64,000 nucleotides of DNA, from assembly GCA_020636355.1 (NCBI GenBank), contig JACJYB010000005.1, positions 1 to 64,000 of the forward strand, read 5' to 3'. The position numbers and the translations under genes are program-made. Of this stretch, positions 18,074 through 27,249 are shown piece by piece (positions within the stretch are counted from its first letter, which is position 1; each line of letters begins with the position of its first letter). Origin of the DNA: Lewinellaceae bacterium. Its GTDB lineage: Bacteria > Bacteroidota > Bacteroidia > Chitinophagales > Saprospiraceae. The notes beneath the pieces were generated by a model, which was given only the letters and a program-made list of their open reading frames with translations, was not told the DNA's origin and did not search any database.

Positions 18074-18328
18074 TCAGCTATTTGATTCTTCAATCCAATA
18101 TCCCTTTTCCCCGGACATCAGGCAAAATCCATAACAAAGGAAATCCGCCTCTTCGTTCAATTTATGCTTTTGATAAAATTCGATGCGCACATTCTCAATG
18201 GACACCGTTTTTTGCAAATCCGGAATATGGATCATACCCTGTAATGGAACCATCCTTAGGGTATACCCCCGTCTTTTCAGATCTTCAATCAACAACGCCC
18301 TCAATCCGACAATTTCCATAACGTGCAT
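18074..18328 (-). CDS. Hypothetical protein (84 aa) in two-component operon
   Basis: A small soluble protein of 84 residues that I do not recognise. It begins MHVMEIVGLRALLIEDLKRRG and shows alternating helix and strand character, with the pattern VSIENVRIEFYQKHKLNEEADFL near the middle and CYGFCLMSGEKG near the end. There is no signal peptide or membrane segment. It lies 17 bases before the histidine kinase gene and 45 bases after the 148-residue gene, so it is very likely co-transcribed with the NarXL-like pair. It may modulate the kinase or be a target. The ATG at 18319 is an alternative start. Confidence 0.6.
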   Translation of the reverse strand: MHVMEIVGLRALLIEDLKRRGYTLRMVPLQGMIHIPDLQKTVSIENVRIEFYQKHKLNEEADFLCYGFCLMSGEKGYWIEESNS

Positions 18329-18373
18329 GAATCGTTTCTGGAAGAGACTGAATATCCTGAACTGGTCACTGCA

Positions 18374-18820
18374 TTAATTCCAATGGGGATTTAAGACTTT
18401 TAGAAAGGTCAAACCGTAGAGTTCAAATTCACCTTCATATTTCTGACGATAGGTGTCCTGCAGGTTTTGACGCTGTTCTTCATCCATCAGGATGAGTTCC
18501 TCCGGGTCGATGGCGTTTTCCATATCCCTTTCAGCCAACCGGTCACACAATTCTTCCCAGAAAGCATCATCCTGGAAATTGGCCAAAAATTCAAATGCCT
18601 CCGCCTGGAGATCGTCTGCAAGAGCCAGGTTACCATCCGTAGAAGTGCTGTGAACAAAATCCAGTCCTTCTTTCCACGCCGCTTTCATAAAAAGGTGCAG
18701 CAATTTGTCCAGCGCAACTGCCTCTTCCTGATCCAGCGTCTCACCGTTCTCATGGATCCACTTGGCCCAAAATAATGTCTTCAACAATATTCGGTATTGG
18801 GCTTGCGACATCTTAGCCAT
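18374..18820 (-). CDS. Hypothetical acidic protein (148 aa) in two-component operon
   Basis: An acidic, helix-rich cytosolic protein without recognised domains. ATG 18820 gives MAKMSQAQYRILLKTLFWAKW. A GTG at 18874 would add 18 residues. Notable segments are GETLDQEEAVALDKLLHLFMKAA and the Glu/Asp-rich DMENAIDPEELILMDEEQ. Tryptophan and phenylalanine are frequent, as in small protein-interaction domains. It is the first gene of a run of four on the minus strand ending with a NarL-type regulator. Its function is unknown; the context suggests a signalling or sensing accessory. Confidence 0.6.
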   Translation of the reverse strand: MAKMSQAQYRILLKTLFWAKWIHENGETLDQEEAVALDKLLHLFMKAAWKEGLDFVHSTSTDGNLALADDLQAEAFEFLANFQDDAFWEELCDRLAERDMENAIDPEELILMDEEQRQNLQDTYRQKYEGEFELYGLTFLKVLNPHWN

Positions 18821-19018
18821 AATCTCTGCGTTTAGTTTTTCCAATTGATTCCTTCCGAAAGCGGGTGCTTTCACCGCTGCCGATAACCAGCTAGCTGAAC
18901 TGTGAGTAAGTTATATTTTTACATTAATAATTCATATATATATTGAAAAAAATAATCTCACTTTAATCGTTCCTAACCTATTTGCTCCAAAACCAAATCT
19001 TCGTACCTGGCCGATCTG

Positions 19019-19420
19019 TCAGCGATATTTTAGCGGGATAACCAGTTTTAGTCCGGACCAAACGGCATTAACCGACGCAACTTTAACATCCACAAGGCGG
19101 TGGAAAATGGCCAGATCACGAATAACATCTTCGGTCACGTCAGAGGTCCAACCCGATGACTTTTTTGGCCACGACACCCAGATCACACCGTTTGCTACAA
19201 TTAACGTCCTCAACCAGGGGAGGTCTTCGGTGAGCTTATCCTTTTTTGTGACAAAATAATGGATGATATCCAGGTCAGGTTCAGGCCGGGTGCACCAAAG
19301 AATTCCTTCCGGCATTTCATCAAAATAGGTGAGGTAATCGACCGGTTGGTTCAGACAGCAGATGCGCAGGTCTGCCTTAAATCCCAGCTTTTTGGCAAGC
19401 GGGGTGCTTTTAGGTTGCAT
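19019..19420 (-). CDS. DUF3052 family protein
   Basis: A 133-residue cytosolic protein matching the DUF3052 family, whose function is unknown. Diagnostic parts are STPLAKKLGFKADLRI at the N-terminus, VANGVIWVSWPKKSSG in the middle and DVTEDVIRDLAI followed by LVDVKVASVNAVWSGLKLVIP at the end. The length is normal for the family. The gene stands alone, with 198 bases without a supported feature between it and the 148-residue gene start. Nothing in the sequence suggests a catalytic centre. Confidence 0.82.
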   Translation of the reverse strand: MQPKSTPLAKKLGFKADLRICCLNQPVDYLTYFDEMPEGILWCTRPEPDLDIIHYFVTKKDKLTEDLPWLRTLIVANGVIWVSWPKKSSGWTSDVTEDVIRDLAIFHRLVDVKVASVNAVWSGLKLVIPLKYR

Positions 19421-19606
19421 GCTAACTCCATTTAATGCTGGAATACCTGAAAACCCGAAACCAGTGATTGTCTTCTCACATCCCTCAGAAGGATCTCCAG
19501 GGGCTTTGATTCAGCTATTGAAATATCGGATTCGTCGTATTCCTGCCGCTTGATTCAATAATACCAATTAAATTTACGTTTAACATAATATTAACGCTGG
19601 TAGCAA

Positions 19607-20284
19607 ATGAAGTACACCATCCAATCGATTGTTTTAATGCTGCTGCTTCTGGGTTCACACCGCCTTTCTGCTCAGGAGGGTATACAACGCGCAGAAAATG
19701 TCTACACTGTCGACATCGAGGATTTGACTCAGTATGGAATCGATACCGGCTATCTGGTACCTGCTGGTCTGCCTACCGGTATGTACGCCCCTGATTTTTA
19801 TGCTACGGACCAGCGTGGGGAGTCATTCAGACTTTCCGATATCTATAAAGATCATCAAGTAGTTCTGATGTTTTACCGTGGACACTGGTGCAGCATCTGC
19901 AATGCCCAATTGCAAAAATTATCGGATTCACTGGATCTGCTGGAAGACAATGAAATCAAAGTGATAGCAGTTACTCCTGAGTCAATGGCTGGTGTTTCCA
20001 TTATGTCCCGGTCTGTGAATGCCCGATTTTCAATCGTCTCTGACACCACCCATATCATCCTTGATGCTTATGGAGTTACCTTCCATGCCACAGAAGATTA
20101 TACCGAAAGGATTGAAAAAAGCGCCATCATCAAGCCCACGGAAGATCTGGCGCATCATCAGGCCATTTTGCCGGTCCCGGCTACCTACCTGATCGATCGC
20201 GGGGGGGAAATTATTTATGCGCATTTTGACCCAAACTACCGCAAACGGGCATCCATTCGCCAAATCCTTAATTTCCTCAACTAG
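19607..20284 (+). CDS. Exported peroxiredoxin-like (AhpC/TSA) protein
   Basis: A 225-residue thioredoxin-fold protein with a cleavable signal peptide (LLLLGSHRLSAQ), so it should act in the periplasm. The redoxin domain starts at about residue 60 (APDFYATDQRGESFRLSDI). It carries a CXXC centre at Cys94 and Cys97 (RGHWCSICNAQL), as in the peroxiredoxin-like branch rather than classical AhpC. The end (PATYLIDRGGEIIYAHFDPNYRKRAS) is typical of redoxins. Likely roles are peroxide removal or thiol exchange in the envelope. The gene may be followed in the same transcript by the lipoprotein gene 86 bases downstream. Confidence 0.85.
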   Translation: MKYTIQSIVLMLLLLGSHRLSAQEGIQRAENVYTVDIEDLTQYGIDTGYLVPAGLPTGMYAPDFYATDQRGESFRLSDIYKDHQVVLMFYRGHWCSICNAQLQKLSDSLDLLEDNEIKVIAVTPESMAGVSIMSRSVNARFSIVSDTTHIILDAYGVTFHATEDYTERIEKSAIIKPTEDLAHHQAILPVPATYLIDRGGEIIYAHFDPNYRKRASIRQILNFLN

Positions 20285-20369
20285 CCGGTACTAATCATCC
20301 TTTTTCGCCGGATGTGGTAAAACTGAACCTGATCCCTTATTTTTGTCCGCTTATCGGATCAATAAAGGT

Positions 20370-20909
20370 ATGATTAAATCAAATTTGACGCTCCGTCTGA
20401 TCATTGCCATCTGGGCCATCTCCCTACTCCCGGCTTGTCAGCCACCTTCTGAAGATCTCGTGGTTGAACCATTCAAGGTCATCGGTTTAACGGTTATTTC
20501 CAGTTTGCAGGATCAACAAAACACGACCGACATCGGAATATTCTGGGGCCAGCTTTATGCACAAAAAATTATGGATCGCATACCCAACAAACTAAGTAAC
20601 GATGTCTACATCGTTTATACCGATTATGCGAATAATCCGGATGAAGGCTTCCGGATCATCATGGGCGCAAAAGTAAGCACTCTTGATAGTATTCCGGGTG
20701 GTCTCACAGGTCGTACCATTGGGGGAGGAAACTATAAAAAGTTTATTGCTCACGGACAAATGCCGAACGCCATCAATACCTTATGGAGTCAGATCCGGTT
20801 AATGGACACCTCCCGGTTGAACCGGGACTATCGTTCTGACTTTGAAGTTTATGGCCGGGACCGGAGTTCCCCGGATGCGGAAGTGGGTGTCTTCATTTCG
20901 GTGAAATAA
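20370..20909 (+). CDS. Lipoprotein with GyrI-like / AraC effector-binding domain
   Basis: A 179-residue protein. The N-terminus is a lipoprotein signal with Cys23 (SLLPAC). The rest looks like the GyrI-like small-molecule-binding fold usually attached to AraC or MerR regulators: FKVIGLTVISS at the start, IGIFWGQLYAQK, DVYIVYTDYANNPDEGFRIIMGAKV split over two strands, GGNYKKFIAHGQMP, and the closing DFEVYGRDRSSPDAEVGVFISVK. ATG 20370 is chosen because it begins the signal. An effector-binding domain on the outside of the cytoplasmic membrane is unusual and suggests a ligand-binding or scavenging role. A strong bidirectional terminator follows. Confidence 0.75.
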   Translation: MIKSNLTLRLIIAIWAISLLPACQPPSEDLVVEPFKVIGLTVISSLQDQQNTTDIGIFWGQLYAQKIMDRIPNKLSNDVYIVYTDYANNPDEGFRIIMGAKVSTLDSIPGGLTGRTIGGGNYKKFIAHGQMPNAINTLWSQIRLMDTSRLNRDYRSDFEVYGRDRSSPDAEVGVFISVK

Positions 20910-20923
20910 TCCAAATTACCTGA

Positions 20924-20968
20924 AATAAAAAAGCCACCTGGTCAGCTTGATCCGGTGGCTTTTTTATT
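20924..20968. terminator. Bidirectional rho-independent terminator
   Basis: Perfect 15-bp arms, AATAAAAAAGCCACC and its complement, surround a 15-base loop. The A-run on the left and T-run on the right make it work on both strands. It separates two convergent genes ending at 20909 and 20984. Confidence 0.92.
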
Positions 20969-20983
20969 GTTTCGCGAAGATAA

Positions 20984-21826
20984 TTACATCTTCTTCATCC
21001 ACATTTCAATGGCTTTTTCGTTCAACCGGACGTAATCCTGGTTATTGGCTTCCTTGGCCAACTCCATGGAACGTTTAGCCGTTTCCACAGCTCCTTTGTA
21101 GTCTCCATTTTCAGCTTGTAGCTGAGACTTCAACCGAACGATCCAATAGCGCTCCGGACCCATGGATAAGCATTTATTAACCCATTCCAGAGCTTGTTTG
21201 GCATCCTTTCCTTCATTAAAGTAATAGCTCGCTGCGGCATAGTAATCGTTTGCCGAAGGACCTGCCATGGTACGATCTATACTTGCCATAACCGCCTGGT
21301 CCGTGTTCAACTCAATTGGAAATTTAACCAAAGTGTTTTCCCAGCTGATAACCAGGTGGGCGCTTTCCGAACGAATGTGATCGATCCCGATGGTCAGTGT
21401 TTCAACAGGCGTTGTAATTTTCTCACTATTTACCGTCAGGGTCACCAAAGGAGTCTCTTCCATATAGGCCATCCAGTTGGAGGTGGAATACGGATAGAGC
21501 ATGATTTGCCATTCGTCCATGCCAGGTTTGGCCAGCAAGGCATAAGATCCGGCTTTTACGGCGGTTCCACCTATGGTTACATCACCACTAAAGGTCAATT
21601 TGGTAGCCGAATTTGCTCCGACTCTCCAGAACTCCCCATACGGTAATAAATCGCCAAATACTTTACGTCCTTTTACACTTGGACGAGAATATTCGATCTC
21701 AATATTAATGAGACCCACATTTTGCTTCACGGTTCCGGTTGGGCTTGCTGCCGGTGTGCTAATCTGTCCAAAACCAAATCCGGTCAGGAACAACAGCAGA
21801 AAGAGAACAATTGCAGTTTTTTTCAT
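20984..21826 (-). CDS. DUF2911 family exported protein with C-terminal TPR-like region
   Basis: A 280-residue periplasmic protein with a signal peptide (MKKTAIVLFLLLFLTGFGFGQ). Residues about 25-170 match DUF2911, with IEIEYSRPSVKGRKVFGDL, PYGEFWRVGANSATKLTFS and AGSYALLAKPG. The last 90 residues are helical repeats in the manner of TPR units (AAASYYFNEGKDAKQALEWV and ENGDYKGAVETAKRSMELA). The family is common in Bacteroidota and has no known function. ATG 21826 gives the cleanest signal; ATG 21835 adds three residues. It is transcribed alone. The 286 bases upstream to the next gene show no gene, only AT-rich sequence with weak promoter-like elements. Confidence 0.88.
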   Translation of the reverse strand: MKKTAIVLFLLLFLTGFGFGQISTPAASPTGTVKQNVGLINIEIEYSRPSVKGRKVFGDLLPYGEFWRVGANSATKLTFSGDVTIGGTAVKAGSYALLAKPGMDEWQIMLYPYSTSNWMAYMEETPLVTLTVNSEKITTPVETLTIGIDHIRSESAHLVISWENTLVKFPIELNTDQAVMASIDRTMAGPSANDYYAAASYYFNEGKDAKQALEWVNKCLSMGPERYWIVRLKSQLQAENGDYKGAVETAKRSMELAKEANNQDYVRLNEKAIEMWMKKM

Positions 21827-22112
21827 AGTTGACATTTTTTAAAAGGCTCTTTAAGGCGCAAAAATACGCTAATCCCACCGGCCAGAATCAACTTAACACA
21901 ATCTTAACAAGCATAGCAAACTGCCTGCACCGGTAAGTTTTTTTCGCTACATTTATCGTGATTCAAGAGTCGTCTCGCTGGCTAAGTACCAGGTATTGAA
22001 TGAGGTACAATCTGTAAATGGATATATTGTACGATACTTAAAAATGATTACAACTGAGTCGCTGTCCAGACGAGATGATTAATTTGGTTGAGCTAAAAGT
22101 TTTATTATTCTT

Positions 22113-23141
22113 ATGAAAAGACGTCAATTTCTTCGTGACACTACACTCTCCCTGGCAACATTACCTTATATCCATCGTAACCTGGCGCCTGAGGAGGTAA
22201 TCCTTGGGCATAATGACCATCGTTACCGGCTGGATAGGCACTGGGGCGACCTGAATCCACACGTAATACCTGTTAAAGATTGCCATGAAATGATTCAGGA
22301 CAAACAAGGCAGGATATTCCTGCTAACCAACGAAACCAAAAACAATGTGATCATTTACAACAAAGATGGGAAGCCCATAAAGACCTGGGGGACCACTTAT
22401 CCCGGGGCACACGGCTTAACGCTATCCGAGGAAGGGGGCGAATCATTTTTGTATATCTGCGACAACAATCGGCATGAAGTCATCAAAACCACACTGAATG
22501 GCCGGGAAATCATGGTTCTACCCTATCCGGCGGAAAGTGGCAAATACGAAAGTGCTGACAAATACATCCCCACCGAAACGACCATAGCTCCAAACGGAGA
22601 TATCTATGTGGCGGACGGCTATGGGTCTCAATACATCATCCACTATGACAGTCAGGGCAAACTAAAGAATGTTTTTGGCGGTCGTGGGCCATCACCGGCT
22701 AATTTTGACAATGCCCACGGAATCGCGCTGGATACGCGCATGCCGGGCGAACCAACTTTGCTGATTACCGCCCGTCAGCAGAATAAGCTGAAGCGATTCA
22801 GTCTATCCGGTGAACTGATCAAAGAAATTCCGGTACCAGGCGCATACATCTGTCGGCCGGTTATCCACGGAGATTATGTCTATTGTGCTACACTCATCTC
22901 GCACCTGCCTTGGGACTCAGGTTCTGGCTTTGTCACCATTCTGGACAAAAACGATCAGGTCGTGAGTGTTCCCGGAGGCTCAGCACCTGCCTACACCAAT
23001 GGTCAGCTGGACCCATTATTCCAAACGGTCCAGGCCTTCAAGCACCCGCATGACGTTTGTGTCGATGAAGATGAAAATCTTTATATAGCCCAATGGAATT
23101 CCGATAAAGTCTATCCATATAAACTCACCAGAGTCGCATGA
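22113..23141 (+). CDS. Six-bladed beta-propeller (NHL-like) protein with Tat-type signal
   Basis: A 342-residue propeller protein. The N-terminus MKRRQFLRDTTLSLATL has a twin-arginine-like pattern, so it is probably exported folded. Repeats typical of NHL/peptidyl-amidating-lyase-like propellers are visible: CHEMIQDKQGRIFLLTN, HGLTLSEEGG, TTIAPNGDIYVADGYGSQ, NAHGIALDTRMPGEPTLLI and HPHDVCVDEDENLYIAQWN. The conserved His-Asp/Gly turns may bind a metal. Its stop overlaps the sialidase ATG by four bases, so both are made together. A carbohydrate-binding or lyase role linked to sialidase is plausible but not shown. Confidence 0.82.
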   Translation: MKRRQFLRDTTLSLATLPYIHRNLAPEEVILGHNDHRYRLDRHWGDLNPHVIPVKDCHEMIQDKQGRIFLLTNETKNNVIIYNKDGKPIKTWGTTYPGAHGLTLSEEGGESFLYICDNNRHEVIKTTLNGREIMVLPYPAESGKYESADKYIPTETTIAPNGDIYVADGYGSQYIIHYDSQGKLKNVFGGRGPSPANFDNAHGIALDTRMPGEPTLLITARQQNKLKRFSLSGELIKEIPVPGAYICRPVIHGDYVYCATLISHLPWDSGSGFVTILDKNDQVVSVPGGSAPAYTNGQLDPLFQTVQAFKHPHDVCVDEDENLYIAQWNSDKVYPYKLTRVA

Positions 23142-25072
23142 TACGATTGTTCGCCGGGCTCTTATTGATCCTGGTTGTATTACCGGTAGCTGGTCAGGAT
23201 TCTTTATTCCCGGAGCCTGTTTTTGAAAATGGGAAGGAAGGCTATGCATGCTACCGGATCCCGGCGATCGTTCAATCGCCGGATGGCAGGCTTCTTGCTT
23301 TTTGCGAAGCTCGCAAAACCGGTTGCGATGACTTTGGTCAGGTGGACATCGTGATGAAAGAGAGTAGAAATCATGGCAAGTCCTGGTCTTCCTTGCAAGC
23401 AATTGCTACCAATGGAACCGTGAAAGCCGGCAACCCGGTACCGGTATGGGATCTTTTGGATCCCCGCTACCCAAAGGGCCGATTATTTCTTTTCTTCAAT
23501 ACGGCTTCCGAGTCCGAGTGGAGCATCCGGTCAGGCAGGGGTGTCACCGAAATTTGGTTTCAGACCAGTGCAGACTTAGGTAAATCGTGGTCAAAACCGC
23601 AGAACATAACCCTACAGGTCCACCATCCCAACCAACCCGATTATAGACCGGAATATCAGGACCCAAAAGATTGGCGAACCAATGCATTGGGTCCGGGTCA
23701 TGGCTTACAACTTATTCATACGCCTTATCGCGGAAGATTATTTATTCCAGCCAATCATTCCGCAGGAGAGCCACAAGACAGTTTTGCTGATTATCATGCT
23801 TATGGCTTCTACAGCGATGATCATGGGAATACCTTCCATCAATCGGAGGAGGTGACTGATCCGGGATCAAACGAATCCATAGCAACGGAGTGGACAGATG
23901 GTACCGTGATCCTGAACACAAGGCAGCAAACCGGTCGCCAACGCCAGCGATTGATCAGCATCAGCCATGATGGCGGAGCGCACTGGGATACCAGTTATTA
24001 CGATGCTTATCTTCCTGATCCGGTCTGCCAGGCAAGCACGCTATTTTTTGCGGGTGAAAAGGAAAAAGCATTGCTATTGAGCAATCCGCAATCGGTATCA
24101 GGCCGGAATAACCTGGTTTTGAAAGCCAGTTTGGATGGAGGTGCGCACTGGACAGAATCCCGCGTCGTATGGTCTGGAAATGCTGCTTATTCGGATCTCG
24201 TGCAACTCAATCCAAGAGATGTTGGAATATTGTTCGAGCAAGGGAATCAGGGAGGCATCTTTTTCACCAAGGTCTCCTGGACATGGCTGATGGAAGGCAG
24301 GAATGCTGCGCTTCTGGAATGGATCAAACCGGCTAAATCGGCCGTTGAGGATCGTTTATCGCTCGCAGCCCCCCAAATAAATCCGCCCAACTGTTTCTTT
24401 CAGGGACGCATGTTCCTGGAGATTAAAAATGGATTGCCTGGTAACCGGTATTATTATACTGAAGACGGTAGTGAACCCGATGAGCACGCCCACAGGTATT
24501 ACCAACCCATAGAAGTAAAAGCTTCTACTGTATTGAAAATCAAGGCTTTTAACGACTCATACCTTCCCAGTCCGGTGGTTACCAGGACATACTTTAAATC
24601 ACATGACTTAGCTGCTTTGGAGGAAGTCTCCCTGGAGGAGGCTCCTTCACCAACCTACCCGGGACAAGGAGCTACCACCCTGCAGGATAGAACGTTGGGC
24701 AGCAATAATTTCGGAGATGGATCCTGGCTGGGCTTTGAGGGCAACGACTGCATCCTATATTTTCGGTACAATCGTCCGGTTACCTTATCGAAACTTACCG
24801 TAAGCTGTCTGAATGCCCCGGCTAGCTGGATTTTACCCGCTGAGAAAATTGAGGTTTATACCTCAGCCGACGGCAAACGATTTGATTTTTGGGATGAGGT
24901 CTTCCCTCAGGTTTCCGGCAACGACGGGACTGTTTTTACCACCATGGAGCTGACCGGCCGCAAAGAACGCTTCTTAAAAGTGGTGATAAAAAATTCAGCG
25001 GTATTACCTGAGGGTCATCCTGGCGCTGGACAGCCCGCATGGCTGTTTGTGGATGAAGTTGTCGTAGAATGA
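23138..25072 (+). CDS. Exo-alpha-sialidase (GH33-like) with C-terminal carbohydrate-binding modules
   Basis: A 644-residue exported hydrolase that should release terminal sialic acids. After a signal peptide (VVLPVAGQ) come the arginine motif YRIP at 39-42 and several Asp boxes (SADLGKSW, SDDHGNTF, SHDGGAHW, SLDGGAHW), giving a six-bladed sialidase propeller up to about residue 390. The Glu of NESIATEW is a candidate for the catalytic acid/base pair. Then follows a chitobiase C-terminal-like fold (YYTEDGSEPDEHAHRY) at about 430-490 and a discoidin/F5-8-like module (GSNNFGDGSWLGFEG, LTVSCLNAPASWI) at 510-644. The same two modules occur in the next gene. A wider sialidase-like specificity remains possible. 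Confidence 0.88.
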   Translation: MIRLFAGLLLILVVLPVAGQDSLFPEPVFENGKEGYACYRIPAIVQSPDGRLLAFCEARKTGCDDFGQVDIVMKESRNHGKSWSSLQAIATNGTVKAGNPVPVWDLLDPRYPKGRLFLFFNTASESEWSIRSGRGVTEIWFQTSADLGKSWSKPQNITLQVHHPNQPDYRPEYQDPKDWRTNALGPGHGLQLIHTPYRGRLFIPANHSAGEPQDSFADYHAYGFYSDDHGNTFHQSEEVTDPGSNESIATEWTDGTVILNTRQQTGRQRQRLISISHDGGAHWDTSYYDAYLPDPVCQASTLFFAGEKEKALLLSNPQSVSGRNNLVLKASLDGGAHWTESRVVWSGNAAYSDLVQLNPRDVGILFEQGNQGGIFFTKVSWTWLMEGRNAALLEWIKPAKSAVEDRLSLAAPQINPPNCFFQGRMFLEIKNGLPGNRYYYTEDGSEPDEHAHRYYQPIEVKASTVLKIKAFNDSYLPSPVVTRTYFKSHDLAALEEVSLEEAPSPTYPGQGATTLQDRTLGSNNFGDGSWLGFEGNDCILYFRYNRPVTLSKLTVSCLNAPASWILPAEKIEVYTSADGKRFDFWDEVFPQVSGNDGTVFTTMELTGRKERFLKVVIKNSAVLPEGHPGAGQPAWLFVDEVVVE

Positions 25073-25116
25073 ACGGTTCACCTGAAATGATTACATTTAT
25101 TGCAAAGCTTTAACCT

Positions 25117-27207
25117 ATGGCCTGGCTGGAGTTCCTCGGAAGATTTCACCCTGTATTTTTGCATCTACCCATTGGTTTGTTGGTCGGAGCACTAGGATTG
25201 GAACTTCTTAACCAAAAGACCAAATCTACCGGATTAAATGCTGCCATCCTGTCTCTGTTATTCTGGGGAATGATCACGGCCATCATCACAGCTATGCTTG
25301 GCTATTTTCTGCAATGGGAAGGGGGGTATGAAGAACGTTTGTTGAACATTCATAAGATATTGGGAATCAGCACTTCTGCTTTATCTGTTGTCGTATTCCT
25401 TCTGCGGAAATTTGGTACCAATCGCAGAATTTATTTATCTGTTTTCGCACTAACCACCGCAGTATTGCTGCTAGCAGGTCATTTCGGCGGCGCACTAACC
25501 CATGGCAGTTCATACCTCACCGACAAAATGCCAAATGGGTTGAGGTCTGTATTAGGACTTCCTCCCAAGGCTGCACCTGAGGCTGAAGCTGTTGCAGTAG
25601 ATGCCAGTTCCCTCGTATTTCAGGATGTTATTCAGCCCATTTTCCGTCAAAAATGTACCAGCTGTCATAATCCGGAGAAAGCTAAAGGTGAGTTGCTACT
25701 GCATAATCAGGCAGGTGTAGAAAAAGGAGGAAAAGATGGTCCGTTATTTATCGCTGGAGATGCTGATAATTCACTTTTGATCCAAAGAATCCATCTTCCG
25801 GTGACCAATGAAGACCATATGCCCCCGGAAGGCAAGAAGCAGCTTTCGGAAGATGAGGTGGCCCTCATAGAATGGTGGGTCCAAAACCACAAGACCTTCG
25901 AGGACCGGATCCAGGACGTAGATGTTCCTGAAAGCATCCAGGCTGTATTTGCAAAATCCATTAAACCCGAAAACCCGGTATTCCGCCTGGAGCTCAAAGA
26001 TCCGGGAGAAAAGAAGCTTACTTCATTGCGAAATGAAGGGGTAAAGGTTATGCGCCTGGCTGCCGAAAACCCCTTGGTAGAGATCAACATGAGTTACCGC
26101 CAGGACCTGGAACCTGATTTTCTGAAAAAGCTTTTCCCTATCGCCGACCAGATTGCCTACCTCAATCTCAGTAAATCCAACGTTACGGATGCCATGGTCA
26201 AGGACCTTGGCCGCTTTCCACATCTGGTGCGACTATATCTGGATAACACCTCCATTACCGATGCAGCACTCGAGGCCATTCAAGGGATGGAATATTTGCA
26301 ATATCTCAACTTATATGGGACGGCCGTGACCGATGCCGGATTGGTTAACCTGGAAAATTTGCCGCAATTGCAGGAACTCTTCCTCTGGCAAACCGGGGTT
26401 ACGGATGCAGGCGTTCAGGAATTAAGCGCTAAAAAACCATCTCTGGAAATTAATACCGGAATTTCAGGGAGTAATCTGGGAGCAATCATACCCTTACAGG
26501 CCCCGGTCATACAGACCGATGAGACACTTTTCACCGACTCATTGCAAGTCCAGTTGATGCTCAATGTGGATGGTATCAAGGTGTTTTATACGCTGGATGG
26601 CTCTGATCCTGATAGCACTTCCTTACTTTATAATGGACCTTTCACCATCAAGCGTACGACAGAAATCCGTGCCTTTGCTACGAAACCGGGCTGGCAATCC
26701 AGCCCCATTGGATCGAAGCAATTAATCCGATCCAAATACCGTCCCCGGGAAGTTTCACTAAGTGTGCCTCCCAATCAAAAATATCAAGGATCCGGCCCCT
26801 CTACACTGATCGACTTTCACAAGGGAAGCAATCAATTTGGGGATGGACAATGGCTTGGATTTGAAAAACAGGACGTGACTGCAACCTTGGATATGGGTTC
26901 AGCGGTTCCGGTATCACATGTCACGGTAAGCTGCCTGGAGAATGCATCATCCTGGATCTTTTTTCCACGCGGCATTCAGATAGAAATCTCTAACGATGGT
27001 AAAAGCTGGAAGCGCCAGGCCCAGGAGACTTATCCGGAGGCTACCGGCGCTGCCACACCGGCGATTAAGAACTTCCTGGTCACCTTCCCGGAGCAATCAG
27101 CCCGGTTTGTCCGGGTGAAAGTTACCGGTCAGAAAACGAATCCCCGCTGGCACCCTAATCCCGGAGAACCCTGCTGGTTTTTTGTGGATGAAATCCTCGT
27201 GGACTGA
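25117..27207 (+). CDS. Membrane cytochrome: DUF2231, cytochrome c, leucine-rich repeats, carbohydrate-binding modules
   Basis: A 696-residue mosaic. Residues 1-130 hold four membrane helices of a DUF2231 domain (FHPVFLHLPIGLLVG). A planctomycete-type cytochrome c domain follows with heme motif CTSCH at 180-184 and HMPPEGKKQLSEDEVALIEWW. Residues about 290-430 have leucine-rich repeats (LYLDNTSITDAAL, LNLYGTAVTDAGL, LFLWQTGVTDAGV). A chitobiase C-terminal-like fold (FYTLDGSDPDSTSLLY) and a discoidin-like module (GSNQFGDGQWLGFEK, VTVSCLENASSWI) end the chain. The last two modules resemble those of the sialidase 44 bases upstream. It may place a heme at the membrane near a bound glycan. Function is unknown. 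Confidence 0.88.
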   Translation: MAWLEFLGRFHPVFLHLPIGLLVGALGLELLNQKTKSTGLNAAILSLLFWGMITAIITAMLGYFLQWEGGYEERLLNIHKILGISTSALSVVVFLLRKFGTNRRIYLSVFALTTAVLLLAGHFGGALTHGSSYLTDKMPNGLRSVLGLPPKAAPEAEAVAVDASSLVFQDVIQPIFRQKCTSCHNPEKAKGELLLHNQAGVEKGGKDGPLFIAGDADNSLLIQRIHLPVTNEDHMPPEGKKQLSEDEVALIEWWVQNHKTFEDRIQDVDVPESIQAVFAKSIKPENPVFRLELKDPGEKKLTSLRNEGVKVMRLAAENPLVEINMSYRQDLEPDFLKKLFPIADQIAYLNLSKSNVTDAMVKDLGRFPHLVRLYLDNTSITDAALEAIQGMEYLQYLNLYGTAVTDAGLVNLENLPQLQELFLWQTGVTDAGVQELSAKKPSLEINTGISGSNLGAIIPLQAPVIQTDETLFTDSLQVQLMLNVDGIKVFYTLDGSDPDSTSLLYNGPFTIKRTTEIRAFATKPGWQSSPIGSKQLIRSKYRPREVSLSVPPNQKYQGSGPSTLIDFHKGSNQFGDGQWLGFEKQDVTATLDMGSAVPVSHVTVSCLENASSWIFFPRGIQIEISNDGKSWKRQAQETYPEATGAATPAIKNFLVTFPEQSARFVRVKVTGQKTNPRWHPNPGEPCWFFVDEILVD

Positions 27208-27249
27208 TTTGTACGCTGAAACCACAATTCAGGGACAATCGAAAAGGCT

